A stretch of 64,000 nucleotides of DNA from Paenibacillus sp. FSL A5-0031 (GTDB lineage Bacteria > Bacillota > Bacilli > Paenibacillales > Paenibacillaceae), in assembly GCF_001956295.1 (NCBI RefSeq), contig NZ_MRTD01000006.1, positions 124,001 through 188,000 on the forward strand, in the 5' to 3' direction. A program made the translations under genes and the position numbers. The notes under the pieces are model-generated. The model was not told the origin of the DNA, did not search any database, and saw only the letters and a list, made by a program, of their open reading frames with translations. Every line of letters starts with the position of its first letter. Position 1 is the first letter of the stretch. Below are positions 25,508-34,761 of this stretch, one piece after another.

Positions 25508-26578
25508 ATGGTTGCTGAAGTCTTGCCGACACGTTCCATACGCATGAATTCATCTGATTTCCAAGAGATACAAAGCGATGCTTGGGGGCGTTCCTTCAAA
25601 CCGGCACAGCTCGAGATGGAGGGACAAACCTATACTGCGGAGTTTGGCCTGCGGGGTGGACATACGCGAAATTATTCCAAAAAATCTTATGAGGTTCGGC
25701 TTGAAAATGGCAAAACATTTCATTGGAATGCGGAATATGACGATCCATCCATGATGCGGAACGCACTTTCCTTTTACTTTTTCAATAAAATTGGCGTGCC
25801 ATCCCCTCAAACCAACCACTTCTGGCTCATAATAAATGACGTGCCTCAAGGCGTTTATTTGGAAATCGAAGCGGTAGATCAACTTTTTTTCAAAAAAAGG
25901 GGCATTGGCTGCCGTTCTCTTCTCTATGCCGTCAATGACAGTGCCGACTTCAGCTTAACGGACCCTGTCTCTAAAGGTACGAAAGCTTCGTTATTTGATG
26001 GTTATGAATTGAAGCTGGGAAAGACGGGGACAAAAAAGAGGCTCGTATCGTTCGTTCAAAATATCAATCGTTTGTCTGGCAGTAAACTGAATGAACATCA
26101 TGCCAAACGCCTTGATGTATCACAATATTTATTATGGCTTGCCGGAGCTGTATTGACTGGAAATTACGATGGATTTGATCAAAACTATGCGCTTTATGAG
26201 CATAGCAAAAGTGGGAAATATCGAATCATTCCATGGGATTACGAGGGAACCTGGGGGAGAAACTGTTACGGTAAGCCTTGCGGCAGCGATCTCGTCCGTC
26301 TTCAGGGCTACAATACGCTGACAGAGAAGCTATTTACATTCCCATCGTGCAGACGAAAATATAGAGCGATCATAAAGAAACTGCTGTTATCCGCATTTAC
26401 TGCCGAGAAGCTGGAACCCGTCATTTCGCAGATGCATGCACAGTTATCTCCGGCTATTCGCAGCGATTATACGCGAAAGGCGAGCTATGACACCTTTTTA
26501 GCAGAACCAGCGTTTATTTATAACTACATTGATGAAAGACGCAATATATTGCAGCAATCATTACGGGAATGGTTATAA
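25508..26578 (+). CDS. cotH: CotH-type atypical protein kinase
   Basis: A 356-residue CotH kinase family protein. Motifs are FGLRGGHTRNYSKKSYEV (residues 46-63, with the ATP-phosphate lysine region), VYLEIEAVDQLFFKKR (117-131), GNYDGFDQNYAL (218-229) and IPWDYEGTWG (241-250), which holds the metal-binding Asp244. In B. subtilis CotH phosphorylates coat proteins CotB and CotG and is needed for outer coat assembly. AGGAGA lies 7 bp before the ATG. The divergent cotB-like gene supplies a candidate substrate. It is the only sporulation gene on the plus strand here. Confidence 0.9.
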   Translation: MVAEVLPTRSIRMNSSDFQEIQSDAWGRSFKPAQLEMEGQTYTAEFGLRGGHTRNYSKKSYEVRLENGKTFHWNAEYDDPSMMRNALSFYFFNKIGVPSPQTNHFWLIINDVPQGVYLEIEAVDQLFFKKRGIGCRSLLYAVNDSADFSLTDPVSKGTKASLFDGYELKLGKTGTKKRLVSFVQNINRLSGSKLNEHHAKRLDVSQYLLWLAGAVLTGNYDGFDQNYALYEHSKSGKYRIIPWDYEGTWGRNCYGKPCGSDLVRLQGYNTLTEKLFTFPSCRRKYRAIIKKLLLSAFTAEKLEPVISQMHAQLSPAIRSDYTRKASYDTFLAEPAFIYNYIDERRNILQQSLREWL

Positions 26579-26589
26579 ACCACTCCCGT
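26563..26589. terminator. Inverted repeat between convergent cotH and cysK
   Basis: ACGGGAaTGGTT/AACCAcTCCCGT overlaps the cotH stop codon. It has no clear T-run; a shared weak terminator is possible. Confidence 0.45.
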
Positions 26590-26596
26590 ATGCTGA

Positions 26597-27514
26597 TCAA
26601 AAAATATCCATACTCATATATCGCTCTCCAGTATCTGGAGCAATGCACAGCACTCGCTTCCCAGCACCAAGACGTTTTGCAATTTGCATCGCTGCCCATA
26701 CCGAAGCACCTGAGGAAGGGCCTAGCAGCAAACCCTCTTGCGTCGCTAACGCTCTCATTGTCGTTAGAGCATGCTCATCTGATACTTGAATGATTTCATC
26801 ATAAATCGATGTATTAAGAATAGCGGGCACGAAACCAGGACTAGTACCGACAAGCTTATGCGGACCTGGCTTTCCTCCTGACAACACCGGTGATCCTTGC
26901 GGCTCTACTACTGCTACATACAAATGAGGGAGTACTTCCTTTAGCGCTTCGCCTGTTCCTGTGATCGTGCCGCCTGTACCTGCGGTAGCTACGAAAGCAT
27001 CTAGGTTGCCGCCAGTTTGCTCGATAATTTCTATCGCAGTCGTTGTTCGGTGAATCTGCGGATTCGCATGATTCTCGAATTGATTCGGTATGTAGCTGCC
27101 CGGGCGCTCAGCCCGAAGCTCCTCCGCTTTTCGAATGGCTCCCGGCATGCGTTCAGCAGCAGGTGTAAGCACAACCTCCGCTCCGTATGCTTGCAGCAGT
27201 TTAATCCGCTCAGCAGTCATGTTGTCCGGCATAACTAATATTATGTTGTAACCTCTAGCTGCTGCGTTCATGGCTAGGCCTATGCCTGTATTGCCGCTAG
27301 TTGGTTCAATAATGGTATCACCAGGCTTAATCAAACCGCGCTTCTCGGCATCATTAATAAGAGAGAAGGCTGCGCGATCCTTTACACTGCCGCTTGGGTT
27401 GAAGCGTTCCAGCTTAACGCATACTTCGGCGCTGCCTTCCTCTGGAAGACGGTTTAACCTTACGACAGGCGTATTGCCAATTAATTGCGTAATGTCTGTA
27501 ACTACTTTCGGCAT
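26597..27514 (-). CDS. cysK: Cysteine synthase (O-acetylserine sulfhydrylase)
   Basis: A 305-residue fold type II PLP enzyme making cysteine from O-acetylserine and sulfide. It has ITQLIGNTPVVRLN, the PLP lysine in FNPSGSVKDRAA, the substrate loop PTSGNTGIGLA, the PLP-phosphate loop ATAGTGGTITGTG and GPSSGASVWAA. Length and motifs fit CysK; a cystathionine beta-synthase would be longer. It follows the MFS gene by 19 bp, so the two are probably one transcript. No S-box or CymR site is evident. Confidence 0.93.
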   Translation of the reverse strand: MPKVVTDITQLIGNTPVVRLNRLPEEGSAEVCVKLERFNPSGSVKDRAAFSLINDAEKRGLIKPGDTIIEPTSGNTGIGLAMNAAARGYNIILVMPDNMTAERIKLLQAYGAEVVLTPAAERMPGAIRKAEELRAERPGSYIPNQFENHANPQIHRTTTAIEIIEQTGGNLDAFVATAGTGGTITGTGEALKEVLPHLYVAVVEPQGSPVLSGGKPGPHKLVGTSPGFVPAILNTSIYDEIIQVSDEHALTTMRALATQEGLLLGPSSGASVWAAMQIAKRLGAGKRVLCIAPDTGERYMSMDIF

Positions 27515-27533
27515 TCCTTCACTTCCTTTCTAT

Positions 27534-28739
27534 TTAGGTTTGTGCTTGCTGCTCTGTAAGAAACGGCTTCATGAACCACCAACCAGCAATCGGCACGATG
27601 CCTACCGCAAACAAGAGCCAAGTAATGGCGATAGCAGAATGATTCAGCGGCAAAACGATTAAATATGACGATAAGCCGATAATCCTGCCTAAAACCAAAC
27701 CTGCTTCACGAAGGACGATAAACTCCTCTCGTTCCCGCGCACTTTCCTCGGACTGGCCAATGAGGTCAAATACTCTTGAGGTCATAGGAATAATATAAAG
27801 CGGCATAAATAGTGATGTTCCGATTCCGAACATAAGCAGTGTAGCATAAGAGACCTTCCAGAACAGCGGCAATATAACGATTCCAATCATGATAACGCCT
27901 ATGAGCATCGCCCATTTGCGATTGTTTTTTTTGAGCATTTTGCCAACAATCCAGAAGCTGATTAAAGCAACTAAGGATGTAATGAGTGAATACGTTCCTA
28001 GCTTGCTTTCGTTTTGCGTAGCTACGTATACCGTAAGGCCAACAAGAAACATAAATACGCCTTCTCGCACGCCCTGCGCTGCAATAGCTGGAAACATGCG
28101 ACGCCACGGGTTTCCTTTTTGCATTAGCTGCTGGAAACCATGCTTCCAATTATAGCGGCCTTGACCATGGCGTTTCTTAAGCCAAAAGCTGAGCACTACA
28201 CTTATAGAAAATATGATTAATGAAAGGGTAAAAATAAGCCTATATCCCTTTTCTCCTTGCATCGACGTGATTAGCAAGCCTGATACCCACGGCGCCACGA
28301 TACCTGCCGCAGAACCAAGCAGCCCCGACCAGCCATTGAATCGATCCCGATTATCTGGATCTGTCACTTCGAAATAAACTACATTAAATGCGACCCAAAA
28401 AAAACCGAGCGCCATCCCATTTAAAACGCCAAGCGGCAAATAATATACCTTCGCTTGTGTGCCCAGCAGCAGTACTGAACAATAAAACACGCCTGACAAA
28501 ATAATGCCTATGCGCAAACTATTCATTTTGTTATGCTCTTTTACCCATTTCCCAACAACCCAAAAGGTTAATCCACTCATTACATATTGACCCATAGTGA
28601 ACCAACCGATCAACATATAAGATTGGCTTGCTTTCCATAAGTATACGGGAACAAACGTCCCGGACAGCGCGTTCGCAATCCCGTAAAGCGCCTGCACAAT
28701 AAGTAAAAGGGCTGCTTGTCCATTTAAGGTTTTTGCCAA
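27534..28739 (-). CDS. MFS transporter
   Basis: A 401-residue integral membrane protein with about twelve hydrophobic segments and a basic central loop (WLKKRHGQGRYNWKHGF, about 205-220), as in major facilitator carriers. Substrate is unknown. Such genes are widespread in Paenibacillaceae as YxaM/Bcr-like carriers. It lies ahead of cysK, which could mean a sulfur- or drug-related role, but the sequence does not show it. Confidence 0.85.
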   Translation of the reverse strand: MAKTLNGQAALLLIVQALYGIANALSGTFVPVYLWKASQSYMLIGWFTMGQYVMSGLTFWVVGKWVKEHNKMNSLRIGIILSGVFYCSVLLLGTQAKVYYLPLGVLNGMALGFFWVAFNVVYFEVTDPDNRDRFNGWSGLLGSAAGIVAPWVSGLLITSMQGEKGYRLIFTLSLIIFSISVVLSFWLKKRHGQGRYNWKHGFQQLMQKGNPWRRMFPAIAAQGVREGVFMFLVGLTVYVATQNESKLGTYSLITSLVALISFWIVGKMLKKNNRKWAMLIGVIMIGIVILPLFWKVSYATLLMFGIGTSLFMPLYIIPMTSRVFDLIGQSEESAREREEFIVLREAGLVLGRIIGLSSYLIVLPLNHSAIAITWLLFAVGIVPIAGWWFMKPFLTEQQAQT

Positions 28740-28866
28740 AACGATTCCTCCTGCCGCAGGCTAGTTCATGCATTCATATGTCTAGCCCTTTACGTTTCAG
28801 AATTACGTTTTGTAAGATTCCCTTATTGGATGCAGCCCATGCCCGTCCATTATTGCCAGTTGTCTG

Positions 28867-29493
28867 TTACTCTTCCGGTGTTAGACGATTGATCATTTGC
28901 TCGCGATCGCCGGAACTCAGCAAGGACGAGGTTTGATAGCAAACGGGACAAACGTACAAGGTCAATTGAAAAGGAGTTTCAAGCACCGCTTTTCCTAAAG
29001 ATGGAGCGATTCTCGACTCGAATTGCTGCCCGTCAATTGTCTGTACGCCTGCTTCGATCATATACGCCCGACATGCCGGGCATTCAGGTACTTCATCCTG
29101 ATCATCAAGCACACGCTGAACCGTTTCTTCCACAGCAAATCGTGCACTGTCAGCATTGCGGAAACCATCACCCTGAGCTAGCCAACGTTTATGGTTTGGA
29201 TCATCGGAATCGTCTTCTTCCGCTTCTTCCTCCAGTTCATCGTCTGACCAATCGTCTTCAGGTTCCTCGCCATTTTGCTTTGCTGCTCTGCGAGCATCAT
29301 TGATTTTTAGCGCCTGAACTGCTTTTTCATGTTCATCAGCTTCCACTTCATCCTCATCATAACCAAGCTCTATCGTACGATATGCGCTTAATTCATTGTC
29401 GCAATGCGGACAATGCGATTCCGGACCAATTTCTTCATCCCATACAATTTCCGTTAAACACCAAGGACATATCAAATGCTCATCCATGCTCAT
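28867..29493 (-). CDS. Zinc-ribbon protein with acidic central region, unknown function
   Basis: A 208-residue cytoplasmic protein not recognised as a named family. The N-terminus has CPWC and, 19 residues on, CPHC; the C-terminus has CPAC and CPVC. Each end therefore makes a treble-clef or ribbon zinc site. Between them is a strongly acidic stretch (about 45-100) with EEEAEEDDSDD. The gene starts 10 bp after a 26-residue membrane peptide gene and follows yshE. Confidence 0.7.
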   Translation of the reverse strand: MSMDEHLICPWCLTEIVWDEEIGPESHCPHCDNELSAYRTIELGYDEDEVEADEHEKAVQALKINDARRAAKQNGEEPEDDWSDDELEEEAEEDDSDDPNHKRWLAQGDGFRNADSARFAVEETVQRVLDDQDEVPECPACRAYMIEAGVQTIDGQQFESRIAPSLGKAVLETPFQLTLYVCPVCYQTSSLLSSGDREQMINRLTPEE

Positions 29494-29503
29494 AACTTCC
29501 CCT

Positions 29504-29584
29504 CTAATGATTCATTAAATATACGATACCGAAAACAAAAAACAAAACAGCGACAACCGCTAGTATTCTCCATAAATATTTCAT
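29504..29584 (-). CDS. 26-residue single-helix membrane peptide
   Basis: Reads MKYLWRILAVVAVLFF then VFGIVYLMNH and stop. It has a positively charged N-terminus and a single hydrophobic helix. GGGGTG lies 7 bp before the ATG. It fits tightly between yshE (14 bp) and the zinc-ribbon gene (10 bp), whose ribosome site follows its stop. The spacing and codon pattern support translation; the function is unknown. Confidence 0.65.
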   Translation of the reverse strand: MKYLWRILAVVAVLFFVFGIVYLMNH

Positions 29585-29598
29585 ATGGTTCACCCCGT

Positions 29599-30021
29599 TT
29601 ATATAATGACAGTTGCACCAATCACGTAAGATAAAGATACAGAAATGATCATTGCAATAAGCCCTACCGCACGGTTATCACGAGCGATTTCGTCATCGAT
29701 TCGAAAAACAGGCGTTAGAAATTCGAATAAAAAATATGCTGCCATAAGTATGACGAAACCGAACGCACCCCAAATAAGGCTTTGATACACCGAATCGTTG
29801 GACTCGATGGAAAACCTGAAAATATTACAAATACCGAATATTTTACCGCTTGTCGCCATAGCAACAGCAACGTTTCCCTTTTTTATCTCCGTCCAGCATT
29901 TATATTTGGTTACGAGCTCAAAGCAAGATAAAAAAACGATGAGAGACAGCACCGCAACCGATACATAAACAAGTGAAGCAGCATACGGATTGCTCAGCAA
30001 CTGATCGACTTCATTACTCAT
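29599..30021 (-). CDS. yshE: DUF350 family membrane protein (YshE-like)
   Basis: A 140-residue protein with four hydrophobic helices arranged as two DUF350 halves. The second half has FDDEIARDNRAVGLIAMIIS-type sequence, with the conserved D-N-x-A-V-G-L motif. In B. subtilis yshE follows mutSB; the same order is seen here (48 bp gap). The molecular role is unknown. GGAGGGG precedes the ATG. Confidence 0.88.
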   Translation of the reverse strand: MSNEVDQLLSNPYAASLVYVSVAVLSLIVFLSCFELVTKYKCWTEIKKGNVAVAMATSGKIFGICNIFRFSIESNDSVYQSLIWGAFGFVILMAAYFLFEFLTPVFRIDDEIARDNRAVGLIAMIISVSLSYVIGATVII

Positions 30022-30069
30022 TTACAAGACCCCTCCATCATCTGCCGTATTCGATTGCGCGGCTAGGAG

Positions 30070-32442
30070 CTATTTAAGCTCCACAACCGTCACGCCAACG
30101 CCGCCCTCGCCATAATTACCGAGTCGAAAGCTCTTCGCATGGCTGTGTCTACGCAAATATTGCTGTATTCCTGTACGAAGCACACCAGTGCCTTTACCAT
30201 GAATAATAGCAACCTGAGCTAAGCCTGATAAAAAGGCCTCATCAAGAAAGCGGTCAACCTCAAGGATTGCTTCTTCCAGATTTTCTCCACGAAGATCGAG
30301 CTCCATCTTAATATTTTCTTCTCTGGTGCGCTGCAAGCTGGCTGCTTGCTTTGGCTGTTGTGTCTTACTTGCGGCAGCTCCAGAGCTTCGCAGCTCCAAA
30401 TCATCCAGCGCAACCTTCATCTTCATAATGCCAAGCTGCACCGTGGCGTCAGAACCGTGAACTTCCACGACCGTGCCCTTCTGATTTAAGCTGTATACAG
30501 TTACTTCGTCGCCAGCTTCAATCTTAACCTGCTTCGTTGCTGTCTTGGAAGCTCCCCGCTTCGATTTCTGAAGCTCGGGAGCCGCTTCATCCAGCTTGCG
30601 GCGTGCCTCAATGAGCTTATGCTCCTTGACAGAGGCACCTTCTTCCATTGCAAGCTTCCGCAAATCTGCAATAATTTGTTCTGCCTCGCGTTTGGCTTTG
30701 AGGACAGTCTCGCGAGCCTCATCTTGCGCCTTCTGCATCAGCTTTTCTTTCTGCTCTTCTAAGCGCAGACTCTCTGCCTCATGGCGCGCGCGCAGCGTCT
30801 CCATCTCACGGCGGAGCGACTCTGCCGTTTGACGTTCCGTTTCAGCGCCTAACCGGTTTTCTTCAAGGGAGGCGATCATATTTTCAACCCGTTGATCCTC
30901 TTCGCTTACTTCTCCTCTTGCATGCTCAATAATCGAACGAGCAAGTCCTAAACGCTCAGCGATAGCAAATGCATTGCTTCGTCCAGGAACACCAACAAGC
31001 AGACGGTATGTAGGACTTAAGGTAGCAACATCAAACTCCATGCTGGCGTTAATGACTCCCTTGCGATTGTAAGCATAAGCTTTCAGCTCGCTGTAGTGCG
31101 TAGTTGCTACAATACGGCTTTCCATAGCATGAACATGCTCCAATATGGCAATCGCAAGCGCCGAGCCTTCAGCTGGATCTGTTCCTGCACCAAGCTCATC
31201 AAGCAGCACTAAGCTCTTTGATGTCATGGAGCCTAAAATGCGAATGATGTTTTTGAGATGGCTGGAAAACGTACTGAGGCTTTGCTCAATGCTTTGCTCA
31301 TCCCCGATATCAGCATAGATAGCATCAAATACACATAGCTGGCTGCCATCCTCAGCAGGTACAAACAATCCTGACATGGCCATAAGGCTAAGCAGTCCGA
31401 TGGTTTTTAAGGAAACGGTTTTACCGCCTGTATTCGGTCCCGTTACAATGATGGAAGTGTATTGATTGCCAAGCTCCACATCGAGTGGAACAACTTGCTC
31501 AGGAGCAATAAGCGGATGGCGTCCACGTTTTATTTTCAGAAAACCTCGGTCATTCATCCGCGGCTGTGTAGCCTTCATGAGATGAGCAAGCCGAGCCTTT
31601 GCAAAAGCAAAATCGATTTGGCCAAGCAAATCCAAGTTATAAATAAGATCTTCTACATAATCGGATGCCAAAGCAGTTAGCTTTTGCAAAATTTTCTCAA
31701 TTTCCCGCAGCTCGCCTGCCTTTAGCTCTCGAAGCTTATTGTTCATCGCAACAATGGCTTCCGGTTCGATAAACAATGTTGCGCCAGAACCAGACTGATC
31801 GTGCACGATTCCGCCAAAGTGAGAACGGTATTCCTGTTTCACTGGAATGACATATCTATCGTTGCGAAGTGTTACGATGGCGTCCTGCAGCATTTTTTGA
31901 ACGGACGAGGAACGAACCATTTGATCCATTTTCTCACGAATCCGTGATTCGCCATTTCTAAGCTCGCGCCGGATAGATGCCAGTTCAGCACTAGCGCTGT
32001 CCATCACTTCCGCTTGGTCATCGATGCAATCAAAAATCGCATCCTCAAGCGACTTATGCTCACTTATTTGATCTGCAATATGGTGCAGCATTGGAATCGA
32101 ATTATCTTCATGCAAGACGCTGATATGCCGTTTTACACGTCTACCGCCCCGTGCGGTATTCGCAATATCCAGAAGCTCAGCCGGATTTAGGGTACCGCCT
32201 ATACGGGCACGGTGAAGCGGCGCCGAGATGTCCACAATTCCCCCAAATGGCGCACTGCCTTTAAGACGATCAGCTGTATAGGCCTCGTCGGTAATTTGCA
32301 ATATCTGCTTTACCGATTCCAGATCCGAAACCGGCTGCAGCGACTCAGCAATGGTTTTCCCAAGCGATGTTGCTGCATGCTGAGACAATCTATGTATGAT
32401 TTTAGGATATTCAAGTGTCTTCAAAATTTTAGTGTCCAACAA
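30070..32442 (-). CDS. mutS2: Endonuclease MutS2
   Basis: A 790-residue MutS2. It has a MutS core with P-loop TGPNTGGKTVSLKT, the Walker B LLDELGAGTDPAEGSALA, and STFSSHLKNI. A coiled-coil/KOW-like linker rich in Glu/Lys follows (about 510-700), then the C-terminal Smr nuclease domain (MELDLRGENLEEA, IIHGKGTGVLR, ending GGVGVTVVELK). Known roles are suppression of homologous recombination and rescue of collided ribosomes. Translation starts at TTG with AGGAGTG upstream. Confidence 0.96.
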   Translation of the reverse strand: MLDTKILKTLEYPKIIHRLSQHAATSLGKTIAESLQPVSDLESVKQILQITDEAYTADRLKGSAPFGGIVDISAPLHRARIGGTLNPAELLDIANTARGGRRVKRHISVLHEDNSIPMLHHIADQISEHKSLEDAIFDCIDDQAEVMDSASAELASIRRELRNGESRIREKMDQMVRSSSVQKMLQDAIVTLRNDRYVIPVKQEYRSHFGGIVHDQSGSGATLFIEPEAIVAMNNKLRELKAGELREIEKILQKLTALASDYVEDLIYNLDLLGQIDFAFAKARLAHLMKATQPRMNDRGFLKIKRGRHPLIAPEQVVPLDVELGNQYTSIIVTGPNTGGKTVSLKTIGLLSLMAMSGLFVPAEDGSQLCVFDAIYADIGDEQSIEQSLSTFSSHLKNIIRILGSMTSKSLVLLDELGAGTDPAEGSALAIAILEHVHAMESRIVATTHYSELKAYAYNRKGVINASMEFDVATLSPTYRLLVGVPGRSNAFAIAERLGLARSIIEHARGEVSEEDQRVENMIASLEENRLGAETERQTAESLRREMETLRARHEAESLRLEEQKEKLMQKAQDEARETVLKAKREAEQIIADLRKLAMEEGASVKEHKLIEARRKLDEAAPELQKSKRGASKTATKQVKIEAGDEVTVYSLNQKGTVVEVHGSDATVQLGIMKMKVALDDLELRSSGAAASKTQQPKQAASLQRTREENIKMELDLRGENLEEAILEVDRFLDEAFLSGLAQVAIIHGKGTGVLRTGIQQYLRRHSHAKSFRLGNYGEGGVGVTVVELK

Positions 32443-32694
32443 TTAACACTCCTCTCGCCTTCCTATTATAGCCGAATCACGACTTTGATGCACGAACTGA
32501 ACCGTTGTTTCATACATAAATGATGCTCAATTGGTCACAATATAAACGAACGAGCCGTCTAACGACGCAACTTTAGCAATACTGTACGGAAGGAAATAAC
32601 AAAGAACTGCGAACGTGGGCGACTATAAGCTACACAAGTACCAAAACAGCTCCAGTTATGTTTTCCATTTGTAAAACTTAAGGAGGGTTATAAA

Positions 32695-33054
32695 ATGTCT
32701 TTTTTGGGACATGTCGTCCGGTTTATCGTAGCCGCGCTGGTATTAATGCTTGTTGGGTTTATCGTTCCACAATTTAGCGTAGGCGGATTTTGGAGCGCCT
32801 TTTTCTTAGCGCTTGTCATTGCTGCACTAGGCTGGGTAATTGAAGGCATATTCGGCAAGCGGGTTACACCCTTTGGCCGAGGAATCGTCGGCTTCATCGC
32901 AAGCGCAGCCGTTATCTGGATTGCTCAGTTTATCGTAGGCGGCGTAACTGTAACCTTGCTTGGCGCCATCTTAGCTGCTCTTGTTATCGGGATCATCGAC
33001 TTGTTTATACCGGTCAGCACTCCCTATGAAGCAGGCAGACGCGATCGCGATTAA
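32695..33054 (+). CDS. YvlD-like/phage holin 4_2 family membrane protein
   Basis: A 119-residue protein with four hydrophobic helices and the internal motif RFIVAALVLMLVGFIVP ... FWSAFFLALVIAALGW, typical of PF04020 (YvlD). These are cell-envelope-associated proteins found beside liaI/yvl-type stress genes, and are not active holins in most cases. AAGGAGGG lies before the ATG. It is a monocistronic plus-strand gene, followed by a stem-loop. Confidence 0.82.
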   Translation: MSFLGHVVRFIVAALVLMLVGFIVPQFSVGGFWSAFFLALVIAALGWVIEGIFGKRVTPFGRGIVGFIASAAVIWIAQFIVGGVTVTLLGAILAALVIGIIDLFIPVSTPYEAGRRDRD

Positions 33055-33073
33055 TGCAGGCTATATTTGAGAC

Positions 33074-33108
33074 CAGCCCTTGATTGCCTTAATGGCGGTC
33101 AAGGGCTG
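33074..33108 (+). terminator. Stem-loop after the YvlD-like gene
   Basis: CAGCCCTTGA/TCAAGGGCTG, perfect 10 bp, with no strong T-run. Confidence 0.5.
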
Positions 33109-33272
33109 ATTGCTGCGTCCAACCCCATTTTCGCGTTTCCCCTAATCATTTCACAAGAAATTCATGAGTTTGTCATCACGCCGTCACTGCAATTGAAAGC
33201 TGGTTAAGGTACAATAGATACAATCCAAAACTTACCTATTACATTGGATAATCGAAAGGGGACGCTTTACGA

Positions 33273-33659
33273 ATGAAAAAATGGTTATTATTTGCAAGCG
33301 CAATGTGTTTAGTCGTTGTCATTGCTGCATGCGGCACAAACACAGCCAAACCCGAAAATAAAGAAACGAATACAACAGTAGCAGATAGCGGAGCATCTTC
33401 ATCTGACCTTGTCGTGACAGCAGCTAACTGGAAATTTGACAAAAAGGAATATAAAATCAAAGCCGGCGAGACGGTTAATCTCAAGCTTGATTCCGTTGAC
33501 GGCATTCATGGCGTTCAGATCCAAAAAACCGACTACAAACTTTCAAATGGCGACACGATCGCTGTAAACATTAGTGAGCCGGGAAGTTATCAAATGATTT
33601 GTTCCGTTCCATGCGGAGCAGGGCATAGAGAAATGAAAGCTGTTTTGGTCGTAGAATAA
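33273..33659 (+). CDS. Lipoprotein with free-standing CuA-type cupredoxin domain
   Basis: A 128-residue lipoprotein: lipobox IAAC (Cys20), a ~25-residue Asn/Thr/Ser linker, then a cupredoxin domain like that of cytochrome oxidase subunit II. The CuA ligands are present: His79 (GIHG) and the loop Cys110-x3-Cys114-x3-His118-x2-Met121 (CSVPCGAGHREM). It lacks the transmembrane hairpin of subunit II. Likely roles are copper delivery, nitrosocyanin-like electron transfer or copper sensing outside the membrane. It stands alone with its own terminator. Confidence 0.82.
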   Translation: MKKWLLFASAMCLVVVIAACGTNTAKPENKETNTTVADSGASSSDLVVTAANWKFDKKEYKIKAGETVNLKLDSVDGIHGVQIQKTDYKLSNGDTIAVNISEPGSYQMICSVPCGAGHREMKAVLVVE

Positions 33660-33690
33660 ACGATTCTGAAAATAAACAAAACTTAAAAAC

Positions 33691-33731
33691 AGCCGAGCTG
33701 GATGGAATGAATCTGCTCTGCTTTTTTTTTG
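33691..33731 (+). terminator. Terminator of the CuA lipoprotein gene
   Basis: AGCcGAGC/GCTCtGCT followed by nine T. Confidence 0.8.
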
Positions 33732-34000
33732 TTGTATCCTGTTCTATTTTACTCGGAGATGAGAGGTTAAAGCAGGAGAAACTTCCGCTATATTCATTTT
33801 TTACCTAAGCAGTGAGCATTTTGGGGATCATATCACTTTTTTGATCTATTCACGCAGCCAAACTACATATATTTTTCTTTTATCGCATATATCATTTTTA
33901 TTTAACAATCGAGTAAGAAAGTTTGATGACCTTCCTCTTTCCCCTCCTTGTCCCCTCTGATAAAATATTAACAATATGCAAAGCGAAAGGAGAAATGGTG

Positions 34001-34681
34001 ATGGGAATTTTACAAAATCGAGTCGCCATTGTTAGTGGAGCTGGTACGGGGCTTGGACGTGCAGCTTCAATCTCGTTTGCAGCAGAAGGCGCAGATGTTG
34101 TGCTGCTTGGGAGAAGACTTGCGAAGCTTGAGGAAACAGCTTCGATCGTAAAAGCAAAGACGGGAAAAGATGCAGTAGTGCTGCAGACGGATGTATCCGA
34201 TGAGCAGCAAGTCCAAGACACCATTTCAGCGGTCGTCCAGCAATTTGGGCATATCGATATTATTTTGAACAATGCTGCTGTTCTTGAATCAGGCAGCGTG
34301 CTCGAACTAACCTCAGAAGAATGGCAAAACCAAATTGCGATCAACCTGACAGGACCATTTCTGCTGACTAAGGCTGTTTTACCAACTATGCGCAGAGCAA
34401 GATATGGACGAATTATTAATATTACCTCCGGCCTGTCATGGAACGGCGCAGGCGGCTATGCAGCATATAGCGCAGCCAAGGCAGGATTAGAGTCGTTAAC
34501 ACGCACCTTAGCCGATGAGGAGTACGAGCATGGCATTCTTGCAAACCTCTATAATCCCGGCATGCTTCGTACAGAAATGCACGCGACTGGCAAAGATCCT
34601 GCAATCGTTACACCGGACTTGATTCGTCTAGCAAGCTTGTCCGCCGGCGGTCCAACTGGCACAATCGTATCTTATGGTTAA
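34001..34681 (+). CDS. Short-chain dehydrogenase/reductase
   Basis: A 226-residue classical SDR. It has the cofactor loop SGAGTGLGRA, the NADP-favouring GRRLAKLEE, DVSDEQQV, LNNAA, the catalytic Ser in INITSG and Y-S-A-A-K. The C-terminus is short compared with the usual ~250 residues but retains the NPGMLRTEM loop. Substrate unknown. ATG 34001 follows AAAGGAG; the upstream in-frame starts would add residues foreign to the fold. Confidence 0.9.
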   Translation: MGILQNRVAIVSGAGTGLGRAASISFAAEGADVVLLGRRLAKLEETASIVKAKTGKDAVVLQTDVSDEQQVQDTISAVVQQFGHIDIILNNAAVLESGSVLELTSEEWQNQIAINLTGPFLLTKAVLPTMRRARYGRIINITSGLSWNGAGGYAAYSAAKAGLESLTRTLADEEYEHGILANLYNPGMLRTEMHATGKDPAIVTPDLIRLASLSAGGPTGTIVSYG

Positions 34682-34689
34682 TCTCTAAA

Positions 34690-34745
34690 AAGAAACCGCA
34701 GAAACAAACGTCGGCAATAGCCTTTGTTTGTTTCTGCGGTTTCTT
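34690..34745. terminator. Long bidirectional terminator between SDR and zapA
   Basis: A 20-bp perfect inverted repeat (34690-34709 with 34726-34745) between two convergent genes. It is A-rich before and T-rich within the arms, so it can serve both strands. Confidence 0.8.
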
Positions 34746-34761
34746 GGTTCTAGGCGCTGGA

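Noticed and set aside
32695-33054. Prophage holin
   Set aside because: The family name suggests a holin, but it has YvlD-like sequence and no lysis or phage genes around it.
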